Positions 1-7,996 of a DNA stretch of 64,000 nt are shown one piece after another. Position numbers and translations under genes: made by a program. Within the stretch, counting starts at the first letter, position 1. The number at the start of each line of letters is the position of its first letter. Source of the stretch: Dyadobacter jiangsuensis (GTDB taxonomy: Bacteria > Bacteroidota > Bacteroidia > Cytophagales > Spirosomataceae); NCBI RefSeq assembly GCF_003014695.1, contig NZ_PYAS01000001.1, positions 678,738-742,737 of the forward strand, in the 5' to 3' direction. A model generated the notes under the pieces. That model made no database searches and was not told the origin of the DNA. It saw only the letters and a program-made list of their open reading frames with translations.

Positions 1-228
1 GATCAGATAGGCTTCGAGATTATCGATCTGCAAAAGACTGCGTCGCTCCCATAACCGAAGAAATACATCCTGGACAATGCTTTCCACGACTTCGCGGTCG
101 TCGACCTTGCGGAGGGCGAGCAGGTACATTTTTTTCCAGTAACGCTGGTAAATCTCGCGGAACGCCAGGCTGTCGTCGTCGCGCAGGGCTTCGACAAGAT
201 GCTGGTCCGGGAGAGATCTGAGGTTCAT
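1..228 (-). CDS. ECF RNA polymerase sigma factor, N-terminal part (cut by window edge)
   Basis: Reading the minus strand from an ATG at 226-228 gives 76 uninterrupted codons running off the left edge. The product starts MNLRSLPDQHLVEALRDDD and continues with FREIYQRYWKKMYLLALRKV, then IVQDVFLRLWERR. This is the sigma-70 region 2 pattern of Bacteroidota ECF factors, including the QDVF core-binding motif. Region 4 is outside the window. Such factors are usually followed by a FecR anti-sigma gene and a SusC-like receptor, which would lie to the left. It is divergent from the oxidoreductase at 572. The family call is firm; the target regulon cannot be seen. Confidence 0.88.
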   Translation of the reverse strand, partial: MNLRSLPDQHLVEALRDDDSLAFREIYQRYWKKMYLLALRKVDDREVVESIVQDVFLRLWERRSLLQIDNLEAYLI

Positions 229-571
229 GAGTGGTTACCGATACTGTGAAAATGCGATGGGTTGGATGTTTTTTGAAATTGGATTTTTCCGGTATGGTGT
301 AAATCCGGTCATCCTTGCCCGGACTTAATTTGAATCCATTTTTAATCGTGACCAATGCAATCGGCCGATTTTTTTACGCAGACGTTGCCGGGAACGTTAT
401 CATTCGTGATTTTTATAGGGAAAGCCATACTTTTTCCCGGCAATACCAAATTATAAGGCAAGATTTGTCAGATTGACATTTGAAATATTGCAAGAATACT
501 TTGTGTAAAAACAGCGGTAAAAGTGTGCGGAAACCTGCTTTGTTTTGCCATCATCATCCCCCTGAGTTGTC
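229..571. other. Intergenic region between divergent genes
   Basis: This gap separates the divergent sigma-factor and oxidoreductase genes and must hold both promoters. It is AT-richer than its surroundings. I see no clean TAnnTTTG -7 element at a sensible distance from either start; the nearest candidate before 572 is a TACTTTG around 500, one base short of consensus. No RNA gene or convincing hairpin was recognised. Confidence 0.4.
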
Positions 572-1885
572 ATGACTATTTCCAGAAGAAAATTCATCCA
601 TACTGCCGCTGCCGTCGCCGGGGGCGCTGCCGTTTCGCCCGTTATCACCGACTTCGCGTATGCTGAAAGGCCAATCCGATCTGCGGCTGCAGACAAGATC
701 CGGGTGGCGGCGATCGGGATCAACAGTATGGGATGGGCGGACGTCAACGCGGTGATGAAAAACCCGGGTGTGGAATGTGTGGCGCTATGCGATGTCGACC
801 GTAATGTGCTCGACAAGCGAGCAGCGGAACTGGCCGGGAAGGGAATGCAGGTCAAGACTTTCAGCGATTACCGGCGGATCCTGGACAGCAAGGATATCGA
901 TGCGGTGGTGATCGGTACGCCCGACCATTGGCATTGCCTTATGATGGCCGAAGCATGCGATGCCGGTAAGGATGTGTACGTCGAAAAGCCGATCGGGAAT
1001 TCGATCGCGGAATGCCGGGCGATGGTAGCGGCGCAGCAGCGGACCAATCGGGTTGTGCAGGTGGGGCAATGGCAGCGCAGCCAGAAGCATTTCCGCGACG
1101 CCGTCGATTTCGTGCATTCGGGAAAGCTGGGAAAAGTGGGGCTGGTGAAAGTATGGGGGTATTTTAATTATGGTAATCCTATTTTAAAGCAGCCCGATGG
1201 CTCGGCTCCGACCGGTGTCGACTACGGGCTGTGGCTAGGTCCCGCTGTTACGAGGCCCTTTAATCCAAACCGTTTCCATGGTTCATTCCGCTGGTTTTGG
1301 GATTACGCAGGCGGTATCATGACCGACTGGGGCGTGCATTTGCTCGACTATGCCCTGCTCGGAATGAAGGCAAATGCCACGCCGAAACGGGTTAGCGCCA
1401 GCGGGGCCATGCTCCGTAACCCTGGTGCTGAAACACCTGATACGCTGACGGCACTCTTCGAATACGACGATTTTAACATCCAATGGGAGCACGTGATCGG
1501 CTATGGCGCTGGTATTTACAACCGCCAGCACGGCATCGCATTCATGGGGGAGAATGGCACGCTTATCGTCGACCGGCAGGGCTGGGAAGTGGTACCCTAC
1601 GAAAAGCGTATGGAGGCCGTTCCGTTCACGAAGTCTTCGGACAATGGGTTAGATGAGCACGCCAAAAATTTCGTGGAAGTAATCCGCTCGCGGCGAATGG
1701 AGGATCTGCACGCGCCCATACAGGCAGGCGCAGAGGTGGCGACACTTTCGCAAATGGGCAACATCGCTTACCGCACCGGCAATATGCTGCATTGGAATGC
1801 GCAAAAAGGAGAGTTTGATGATTCTATGGCTAATCAATTGATCACCAGCGAATATCATAATGGCTATAAAATGCCGCGTGCATAG
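572..1885 (+). CDS. Gfo/Idh/MocA family oxidoreductase with Tat signal
   Basis: This 437-residue protein is likely an NAD(P)-dependent sugar or inositol dehydrogenase, or a glycosidase-like relative, acting in the periplasm. The N-terminus carries a twin-arginine signal (SRRKFIHTAAAVAGGAAVSP, residues 4-23), so it should be exported folded with its cofactor. A Rossmann fold follows (RVAAIGINSMG around 45-54), with acidic CDVDR after strand two. The family lysine motif is VEKPIG, with E138, K139 and P140. The C-terminal alpha/beta domain contains DWGVHLLDYA, typical of the secreted Bacteroidota subgroup. It stands alone, convergent with the sialate locus 18 bp away, so no partner suggests a substrate. 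Family membership is sure; substrate unknown. Confidence 0.93.
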   Translation: MTISRRKFIHTAAAVAGGAAVSPVITDFAYAERPIRSAAADKIRVAAIGINSMGWADVNAVMKNPGVECVALCDVDRNVLDKRAAELAGKGMQVKTFSDYRRILDSKDIDAVVIGTPDHWHCLMMAEACDAGKDVYVEKPIGNSIAECRAMVAAQQRTNRVVQVGQWQRSQKHFRDAVDFVHSGKLGKVGLVKVWGYFNYGNPILKQPDGSAPTGVDYGLWLGPAVTRPFNPNRFHGSFRWFWDYAGGIMTDWGVHLLDYALLGMKANATPKRVSASGAMLRNPGAETPDTLTALFEYDDFNIQWEHVIGYGAGIYNRQHGIAFMGENGTLIVDRQGWEVVPYEKRMEAVPFTKSSDNGLDEHAKNFVEVIRSRRMEDLHAPIQAGAEVATLSQMGNIAYRTGNMLHWNAQKGEFDDSMANQLITSEYHNGYKMPRA

Positions 1886-1903
1886 TTTTTCCTGACAACT
1901 TGC

Positions 1904-4417
1904 TCAGTAAAGCCGGGGGAAGGCTTTGCTGACCAGCCACCCGAAAATGAGACATCCGAAAATGCCGACGCCGGGATACAGGAAAAAATGCACCCAACCA
2001 TTGGCCTGCACGAAATAGAGCAGTACCGCACTCAGGAAAAAGCCGGCGAGGATGCCCGTGCTATGAATGGAAGGGACGAATATCCCGGCTACAAACATTC
2101 CCGCCAGGCAGCCGCCGAATATACCGATCAGTTTAAGGTACTGATCCCATATGCTGTTGTTTTCCATAAAAACGAGCCACACCGCAATGCCGATCCCCGC
2201 CGCACCCAATGCAAGCGTGGTATAGCGGGCAAAGCGGAAGCGTTGCAGATCGTTGGATTGGGGAACAAAATGCTGAAAGAAGTCAGTGGTCACGACCGTG
2301 GCTATCGAATTCATGGAAGAGCTGATGGTCGACATGGTGGCCGCGAAAAGGCCGGCAATCACCAACCCGCGCAGCCCGGCGGGCAATTGCGTGGAGATGA
2401 ACCACGGAAAAATATCGTCGGTACGCGCCATCGGGTTCAGCAGGTGGGGGCTTTGTTTGAAATAGACCCACAGAGCCGTGCCGACGAGGAAGAATATCAG
2501 CGTGGCGGGGATGACCAGGAATGCATTAGTCCAGATCGACCGGCGGGCTTCCGCCTCGGTGGGTGTGGTAAGGTATCGCTGCACCACCACCTGATCGGAC
2601 GTATAGGTGACAATCTGCGTCAGGAAATTACCCACCAGAACCACCCATAACACCGGCTCGGTAATGGCCCAGCCGGTGTTGACCATATGGAACTTACCCG
2701 CATCGTGTGCCTGCCCGAACAGCGCGTCGAAGCCGCCGGATGCGTGGGCAATGAAGAATAAACTGACGAACGCCCCGCCCAGCAGTACGCCGACCTGCAT
2801 TACCTCGGTCCAAACCACGGCTTCAATGCCGCCGGAGATCGTGTAAGCGGTGGTGATGAGGCTGGTAAGAACAATGCAAAGCATGAGGTTCATGCCCGTA
2901 ACAGTGCTCAGTACCAATGCGGGGAGGTAGATCACGATCCCCAATCTTCCCACCTGAAAAATTACGAATGTGAGGCCCCCTACCAGTTTCACCGTTTTGT
3001 TAAACCGGAATGCGAGGTATTCGTACACGCTGGTGATTTTCAGTTTGCGGAAATAGGGCAGGAAAAACCAGATCACGATCGGCGCCACGGCGACGATCAT
3101 CGCGTTGGCAAAAATATACACCCAGTCGGTAGCGTAGGTTTTAGCGGGAATGGCAATGAAAGTGAGCGCGCTCACTTTGCTTCCGAAAATGCTTAGCCCG
3201 GCCGCCCACCAGGGGATGTTCTGGCCGCCGAGGAAGAAATCGTCGGTGCTGGCGCTCATTTTGCGGGAAACATAAATGCTGATGCCCAGTACCAGCAGAA
3301 AATAAACGGCCACTACACCCCAGTCGATTCCGCTGAATGTACCAGTACCCATAACGGGATTGCCGGTTATCACGCGGGGCGTACGGATACCGGGCTGGAT
3401 TTCGCCGGAAGGGATCACCAGTTGCCCATTCCAGGTCACGAGAGGCGTCGTAACAGCGGCTTTTCCTTCGCGAAACGCACCTAGCGATGCCCAGGTATCG
3501 GTAATGCTGTGGTAAGCCAGGATGTCGCTACGGAAGCCGGGATGCTTTTCGCGCAGCTCCATCACCCGTTGCGCAAGCGTGCCATCGTCACCGCCCACGA
3601 CGAGTAGGTGCGACTGCCCGGCCGCGTACGCAGGCGAGGGCGCAGCTACGACCGCATGAGGCAAGTCGGCCATGCGTTTCCAGGTTTTGGTTACCGGATT
3701 ATAAGCAAGGCATTCTTTCAAATAATTACGCTGTACTGCGCCGGTAGTTGCATCATAATGCAGTTCCGCACCGCTGAAAAGGAAGAATCGGCCATCCTGC
3801 GCCCCCGCGACAGCCAGCATCCGGCCGTTTCCTGGTAATGCGGGTAGTTCGGTCCATTGTTTTTGGTGTAAATCAAATTCCCAGAAGCGGCTTGATGCAA
3901 GGGTGTCGGACGGCGAGCCCGTGCCGCCTGCTACATATATTTTGTCGCTCAGCAACGCGCCGGAAGCATAGGCAAGCGGAACCGGCAAAGCCGGAAGCGG
4001 TGTGGTACTAACCTGTCCGTTTTTCCAATGCAGATAGAATGCCTGGCTGTAATGACGCGATCCGTCGGCGCCTCCAATGCAAAAAACACCCTCGGGTGTG
4101 GTGATCGAAACGCCATAACCCATAGCTCGGGGCAGTTTTCCTACTTTCTTCCAACTTCCCGACGGACTTTCCAGTACAAATACTGCATCGTACCATTTCT
4201 TCGACACTGTGCTCCAGGGACCCGCATTCCCAGGAAAGTTAGCACCGCCACCGACGATCAGCGCACCGTTGCTGACGCCCGCATAAGCACCCGCAAATCC
4301 AACCGCATCGGGCAGCGCCGGAAGGTCTTTCCAGACAAAGGGCGACGGACCGGCCTCCTGGGCGTAGGAAACCAAAGTTTGCATGAAAATGGTCAGGAAG
4401 AAAAGGAAGCGGGTCAT
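1904..4417 (-). CDS. Kelch mutarotase (NanM-like) fused to sodium:solute symporter
   Basis: The 837-residue protein has three parts. An N-terminal signal sequence is MTRFLFFLTIFMQTLVSYAQ. A kelch-type beta-propeller of about 340 residues follows (repeats such as GALIVGGGANFPGNAG, GVFCIGGADGSRHYS, KIYVAGGTG, LLVVGGDDGT), resembling the N-acetylneuraminate epimerase NanM/YjhT. From about residue 365 an SSS-family symporter begins (IDWGVVAVYFLLVLGISIYV, then DDFFLGGQNIPWWAAG), with a dozen or more membrane helices. The signal peptide puts the propeller in the periplasm, which fits the outside N-terminus of SSS transporters. The inferred job is to convert alpha-sialate released by sialidase to the beta anomer and import it with Na+. 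It lies downstream of the lyase and sialidase genes on the same strand. Transport of sialate is inferred from context. Confidence 0.9.
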   Translation of the reverse strand: MTRFLFFLTIFMQTLVSYAQEAGPSPFVWKDLPALPDAVGFAGAYAGVSNGALIVGGGANFPGNAGPWSTVSKKWYDAVFVLESPSGSWKKVGKLPRAMGYGVSITTPEGVFCIGGADGSRHYSQAFYLHWKNGQVSTTPLPALPVPLAYASGALLSDKIYVAGGTGSPSDTLASSRFWEFDLHQKQWTELPALPGNGRMLAVAGAQDGRFFLFSGAELHYDATTGAVQRNYLKECLAYNPVTKTWKRMADLPHAVVAAPSPAYAAGQSHLLVVGGDDGTLAQRVMELREKHPGFRSDILAYHSITDTWASLGAFREGKAAVTTPLVTWNGQLVIPSGEIQPGIRTPRVITGNPVMGTGTFSGIDWGVVAVYFLLVLGISIYVSRKMSASTDDFFLGGQNIPWWAAGLSIFGSKVSALTFIAIPAKTYATDWVYIFANAMIVAVAPIVIWFFLPYFRKLKITSVYEYLAFRFNKTVKLVGGLTFVIFQVGRLGIVIYLPALVLSTVTGMNLMLCIVLTSLITTAYTISGGIEAVVWTEVMQVGVLLGGAFVSLFFIAHASGGFDALFGQAHDAGKFHMVNTGWAITEPVLWVVLVGNFLTQIVTYTSDQVVVQRYLTTPTEAEARRSIWTNAFLVIPATLIFFLVGTALWVYFKQSPHLLNPMARTDDIFPWFISTQLPAGLRGLVIAGLFAATMSTISSSMNSIATVVTTDFFQHFVPQSNDLQRFRFARYTTLALGAAGIGIAVWLVFMENNSIWDQYLKLIGIFGGCLAGMFVAGIFVPSIHSTGILAGFFLSAVLLYFVQANGWVHFFLYPGVGIFGCLIFGWLVSKAFPRLY

Positions 4418-4512
4418 GAGGTCTTTCAGTTACTCATTCACTCATTTGAAATTCGGTCATTCAATCATTGGTTGTCATTAGGTCAAGAGTGGTCAGGAGT
4501 TGTCAAGGGTAG
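4418..4512. repeat. Degenerate GTCA-rich low-complexity tract
   Basis: Between the lyase and symporter genes the plus strand shows tandem-like degenerate units: CTCATTCACTCATTTG, GGTCATTCAATCATTGG, then GTCAAGAGTGGTCAGGAG and TTGTCAAGGGTAGTCAGG. The tract runs into the 3' end of the lyase gene, encoding its last residues (TTLDNS). A compositionally similar run is found inside the anti-sigma gene near 31975-32030. No hairpin or terminator is evident. Confidence 0.5.
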
Positions 4513-5452
4513 TCAGGGGCGCAGGGAGGGCTTCCCCGGTGGGCAGGAATTTGAAAAAGCCAATGTCGGTTAGTTGGCAATGCAGCGCGTGGTATTGTTC
4601 GTCGGACAGTGCTTCGAGCGGGAGCCGGCAAGGTCCCATATCGAAACCGAGCATTTTCATCACCGCCTTTTGAGCGGGAATCGGCGCATATTGTACCACA
4701 ATACGCACCATTTCTACGCAGAAAAGCATTTGTTTTCGTGCCTTATCGATCTCACCCGCTTCGAAATACTGCCTTACTTTCAAATAGAATGGGGCTGCGA
4801 AGTTGAAAGTGCTGCCGATGCAGCCTTTGGCACCCATCGCCAATGCAGGCAGATGGTTTTCATCAAAACCATATAACACGTCATATTTACCACCCTCGTA
4901 ATTCAGGCATTCCTGGTATTCCCATAGAGTCGAAGCGGTGTATTTGACACCAGCGAAGTTCCGAATTTGCTTTTCCGCAATGCGCATGAAATCAAGGACA
5001 TCCACCGAAAAGCCGGTGAGCGAGGGAATATGGTAATAATAGAATGGCAATTCCGGTGCGCCGGACGCGATTTCGGTCATGCAGTCGGCGAGGTTTTGCA
5101 CGGAGGTGGGTTTGAAATAAAATGCCGCCACCGACGATATGGCATCCGCACCCGCTTCCTGCGCGTGACGTGCCAGCTTGCGTGCCTCCGCGATGCTTGC
5201 GTGCCCCACGTGTACGATCATGCGCAGGCGACCTTTACCGGCATTAATCACGGTTTCGGTAACCTGCATGCGTTCTTCAAGGGTGAGGTTGGGGCCCTCG
5301 CCGTTGCTGCCGCAAATGAATATGCCCGAAATGCCGGAGGCGATCAAATGCTCGACCAATGCGGGCAGCAGCTCGTAATGTACGGCGCCGTCGGGATGTA
5401 ACGGCGTGAAAAGCGCGGCAATGAGGCCGTCGGTGTGTTGGATGGTAGGCAT
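4493..5452 (-). CDS. nanA: N-acetylneuraminate lyase (DHDPS/NAL family aldolase)
   Basis: The 319-residue TIM-barrel aldolase should split N-acetylneuraminate into N-acetylmannosamine and pyruvate in the cytoplasm. Visible family marks are the substrate-loop motif GSNGEG (48-53, matching GSTGE of the family), YYYHIPSLTG with the catalytic tyrosine around 139-140, and the Schiff-base lysine in FAGVKYTAS (K170). I start at the ATG at 5452 (MPTIQHTDG): an upstream in-frame start at 5560 would overlap the sialidase gene by 83 bp and adds a non-conserved basic stretch. It is 25 bp downstream of the sialidase gene and upstream of the mutarotase-symporter, which specifies the substrate better than the fold does. 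Other NAL/DHDPS substrates cannot be formally excluded. The last residues are encoded by a low-complexity tract. Confidence 0.87.
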   Translation of the reverse strand: MPTIQHTDGLIAALFTPLHPDGAVHYELLPALVEHLIASGISGIFICGSNGEGPNLTLEERMQVTETVINAGKGRLRMIVHVGHASIAEARKLARHAQEAGADAISSVAAFYFKPTSVQNLADCMTEIASGAPELPFYYYHIPSLTGFSVDVLDFMRIAEKQIRNFAGVKYTASTLWEYQECLNYEGGKYDVLYGFDENHLPALAMGAKGCIGSTFNFAAPFYLKVRQYFEAGEIDKARKQMLFCVEMVRIVVQYAPIPAQKAVMKMLGFDMGPCRLPLEALSDEQYHALHCQLTDIGFFKFLPTGEALPAPLTTLDNS

Positions 5453-5477
5453 ATGGAATGGATGTATTGAAAAACAG

Positions 5478-6635
5478 CTATTTGTGAGGCCGGAATAGCC
5501 ATTTTGGGGTGATCGTTTGCAGCACGATCTGTTCGTAAGCGCCGGTTTTTCCCGCTTCATAGAGGCACAGGATATTACCGTCGGGTAATACGGCCATGGA
5601 TGAATAGGCCGATGGGCCGGGGAAAATGGTGCGGATTACCGGCCACGTTTTTCCCTCATTGAAGCTGGCCCGCAACGTCAGGTTATGACGTTTGGTGGTG
5701 CTGGCAGGATTGAGGAAAAGCATTGCACTGAGGCCTTTTGCATTCGGGCGCCGGTAGCGGATGATTGATCCCTGGCATACCGGCTCTACGAGCTCCGGGT
5801 TGTCCTCCGGTGCCGTCCAGCTCACGCCGCCATCGTAACTCAGCGATTGCGCCCGCTTCCCTCGACCGAGGTAGGAGCGCATGTTCATCAGCAGTGTGCC
5901 ATTACCGTCCTCGATTTCAACAACCTGGCATTCATTCATTTTTGGTGTAATTGTGCCACCTAGCTGCCACGTGTTGCCGTGGTTGTCGCTGTAAATGGCG
6001 TGCGCGCCATATTCGAACGGGCCGTTGCGGACTTTTCCGTTCGGGTCGTCGTAGCTGAAATCGCAGGGGATTACGAGGCGGCCTTTGCGGGGGCCGTTCT
6101 GAATCTGTATGCCAATACCCGGGCCGGTCGCATACCAGCCCCATTCGGGTTTTTTGGTGGTTTGGGTTATTTCAACCGGTTTAGCCCAGGTGGCGCCGTT
6201 GTCGGAGCTCCGGGAGAGCCATACCGTCCGAGTCGACTCGGATTTTTTAGTAATAATGTCTTTTTCAGATGCGTCGCCACGATTATGGGTCAGCAGCAGG
6301 AGAATTTCGCCGGTCTGTTCGTCGAGTACCGGGCAGGGATTGCCGCAGGTATTGGCTCCATCGTCCCAGACGACCGTTTGCTGGCTCCATGTTTTGCCAT
6401 TATCCGTCGAGCGCTTCATCAGCAGATCGATGTCTCCCGCATCCCCGGCTCCCTCTTTGCGGCCCTCGCAAAAAGCGATCAGTGCGCCATTTTTAGCCCG
6501 GATGAGCGAAGGAATGCGGTAGCTTTTATAGCCGCTCTCACCTGCGCTGAACAATGCGCGGGTTTGGGGAATATCTTGTGAGAATGCACGAGTGGCGCCC
6601 AGGACGATCAGGAGCAGCCATGTCTTTTTGATCAT
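5478..6635 (-). CDS. Exo-alpha-sialidase (BNR/Asp-box neuraminidase, GH33 type)
   Basis: A signal peptide (MIKKTWLLLIVLGATRAFSQ) precedes a six-blade propeller of about 365 residues. The arginine-binding FRIP-type motif appears as YRIPSLIRA near residue 39. Asp boxes of the form SxDxGxTW are seen five times: STDNGKTW, SSDNGATW, YSDNHGNTW, SYDGGVSW and SFNEGKTW. The protein should release terminal sialic acid from glycoconjugates in the periplasm or outside the cell. No lipobox cysteine is present. It is first in the run sialidase, lyase, mutarotase-symporter, all on the minus strand with 25 and 75 bp gaps, which reads as one operon for sialate scavenging. The length of 385 is short, so no carbohydrate-binding module is attached. 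Confidence 0.93.
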   Translation of the reverse strand: MIKKTWLLLIVLGATRAFSQDIPQTRALFSAGESGYKSYRIPSLIRAKNGALIAFCEGRKEGAGDAGDIDLLMKRSTDNGKTWSQQTVVWDDGANTCGNPCPVLDEQTGEILLLLTHNRGDASEKDIITKKSESTRTVWLSRSSDNGATWAKPVEITQTTKKPEWGWYATGPGIGIQIQNGPRKGRLVIPCDFSYDDPNGKVRNGPFEYGAHAIYSDNHGNTWQLGGTITPKMNECQVVEIEDGNGTLLMNMRSYLGRGKRAQSLSYDGGVSWTAPEDNPELVEPVCQGSIIRYRRPNAKGLSAMLFLNPASTTKRHNLTLRASFNEGKTWPVIRTIFPGPSAYSSMAVLPDGNILCLYEAGKTGAYEQIVLQTITPKWLFRPHK

Positions 6636-6652
6636 AATTAGTAGTTATGTTC

Positions 6653-6670
6653 TACATATTAGTAAATGTA
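6653..6670. promoter_or_regulatory. Possible operator: TACAT-N8-ATGTA inverted repeat
   Basis: Five-base inverted arms separated by eight bases lie 18 bp before the sialidase start. A GntR/FCD regulator is encoded immediately upstream on the same strand and is the obvious candidate to bind here, but short AT-rich inverted repeats occur by chance and this is only a suggestion. Confidence 0.25.
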
Positions 6671-6800
6671 AAAGCATTGAGGCTGAACATCCAAATATTT
6701 ATTCAGAAAATAATGCAAAATGTTGGCTGGAATGTGCGCGTCTAAACTTGTTGTTGCATCCTTGACAGGATTTCTGAACCTTGCATCTACTCTTTTCTAC

Positions 6801-6950
6801 CAATGTTGCATGCCTGACGGCATTTAGGACTTTCAATCAAAGGCCGCGACGGCCTGCATCTAGAGGGGAACCACGCAGCAATGTACTTTTACCCTGTATA
6901 ACCAGGATACGTTATTTTCCTCAATCTCGTAGCGATGTAAACTACCGATC
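6801..6950. repeat. Dispersed hairpin-plus-tail repeats, locus 1
   Basis: On the minus strand, AAATGCCGTCAGGCAT is followed by GCAACATTGGTAGAAA: a hairpin with 5-base arms (plus-strand core 6810-6823) and a conserved tail. Next come another palindrome, AGGCCGCGACGGCCT (6841-6855), and a CTCGTAGCGATGTAA unit (around 6927-6941). The same hairpin and tail words recur near 29726-29910 and 31500-31562. Units face both ways. Confidence 0.75.
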
Positions 6951-6976
6951 TGCTACGGCATCATTGAACGCTATTA

Positions 6977-7675
6977 TCAGGGCTTCAACCGATCGAAATG
7001 GGGTTTCAAATGCGCCTTCATACCGCGGCGGAAATCTTCGGAATCGCCGGTTTTCAGGATTTCAACCAGGTCGCGGTGTGTGACTTTGCCGACGTCGGCG
7101 CGGCCATCGACCTGGATTTCATAATCGAGCACATATTCGAACACCGGCAGCAGCATTTTCTGAAAACGCATATAGGTATCGTTACCCGTCATCTGATACA
7201 ACTTGCCGTGGAAAGCGATTTCGTGTTCCACCCGGAAGGGCTTCTGCTGCTTGTTCACCTCCTGCGCGACGATGTCTTCCAGCACGGCGATGTCTTCGGG
7301 CGTTTTGCGGAGGTATATCAGGTCGGCGAGGCCCATTTCCAATACCAGGCGTAGTTCAAAGATATCCTTCAAAGTGTTTTTGCCGAGGAGCAGCGGGTCG
7401 AGAACGCGTTCGAGCGAGCCGAGGATGTCGGGCTGTGCGAGTATCATACCCCGTTTTTTTCGGGTATCGATCATCCCCAGCATACGGAGGCGGCTAAGTG
7501 CCTCGCGGACCACGTTGCGGCTCACTCCCAGCGCATCGGCCAGTTCCTGCTCCTTCGGCAGCGCGTCGCCGGGCACAAATGACTTGCGTTTCAAATACTC
7601 CCGAAGCCTGGATTCAACCAGATCGGTCATCGTGGATGGCTCCAAAGGCCGGATATCGTTTTTCAGATCACTCAT
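6977..7675 (-). CDS. GntR-family regulator with FCD ligand domain
   Basis: The 232-residue protein has an N-terminal winged helix of the GntR type (LPKEQELADALGVSRNVVREALSRL, about residues 38-63, shown by the SRNVVREAL recognition helix) and an all-helical FCD sensor domain. Likely metal or acid ligand residues include HEIAFHGKLY and the later HRDLVEIL histidine. FCD regulators generally bind organic acids or sugar acids and repress catabolic genes. It sits upstream of the sialidase operon on the same strand, separated by 301 bp of promoter and repeats. I infer that it controls sialate use, with N-acetylneuraminate or a derivative as inducer. The ligand is not proven by sequence. Confidence 0.92.
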   Translation of the reverse strand: MSDLKNDIRPLEPSTMTDLVESRLREYLKRKSFVPGDALPKEQELADALGVSRNVVREALSRLRMLGMIDTRKKRGMILAQPDILGSLERVLDPLLLGKNTLKDIFELRLVLEMGLADLIYLRKTPEDIAVLEDIVAQEVNKQQKPFRVEHEIAFHGKLYQMTGNDTYMRFQKMLLPVFEYVLDYEIQVDGRADVGKVTHRDLVEILKTGDSEDFRRGMKAHLKPHFDRLKP

Positions 7676-7996
7676 AAAATGCAGCAGCCGGTAGTCCCGA
7701 CCGGAAATGGATTTCGGCTGTAAAGCTAATAATTCCTTTTGTAGGACATAATGGGGGCGGTGGAAATTTGCTTGGGGGCCAGCGAAATCCTTTGACCGTT
7801 AAATAAGTTCGAAGGTAGTATTAGTTTGGTTGCACCTTATTTCAGCTAGTTTGTCAAATATTATAAAACTAATTCTATAATGAACAACATGGTGAAATCC
7901 GGATCGGGTGAGTTGTGGCAGGTTGGTAACGATCGGATTGACAGGCCATGAGTGCCCGGTACGCATTCTCTTTTTTCACTTAAACCATCATACACC
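7676..7996. other. Divergent promoter region
   Basis: This gap lies between the GntR gene (minus) and the three-gene flavoenzyme unit (plus). The sequence is AT-rich from about 7795 to 7890, with TATTATAAAACTAATTC around 7858-7875. I found no exact TAnnTTTG element in a good position and no hairpin. No small gene is supported. Confidence 0.4.

Larger units (their letters stand above)
6636..6976. other. Intergenic region: sialidase promoter side plus dispersed repeats
   Basis: The left part (6636-6720) is the AT-rich upstream region of the sialidase operon and holds an inverted TACAT/ATGTA pair at 6653-6670. The right part (about 6790-6960) is filled by short palindromic repeats described separately. 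No gene is supported here; a 100-codon reading frame across it is read through repeat sequence. Confidence 0.6.

Noticed and set aside
5453-5560. Longer N-terminus for the sialate lyase
   Set aside because: It would overlap the sialidase gene by 83 bp and adds residues unlike any aldolase N-terminus; the ATG at 5452 fits the family.
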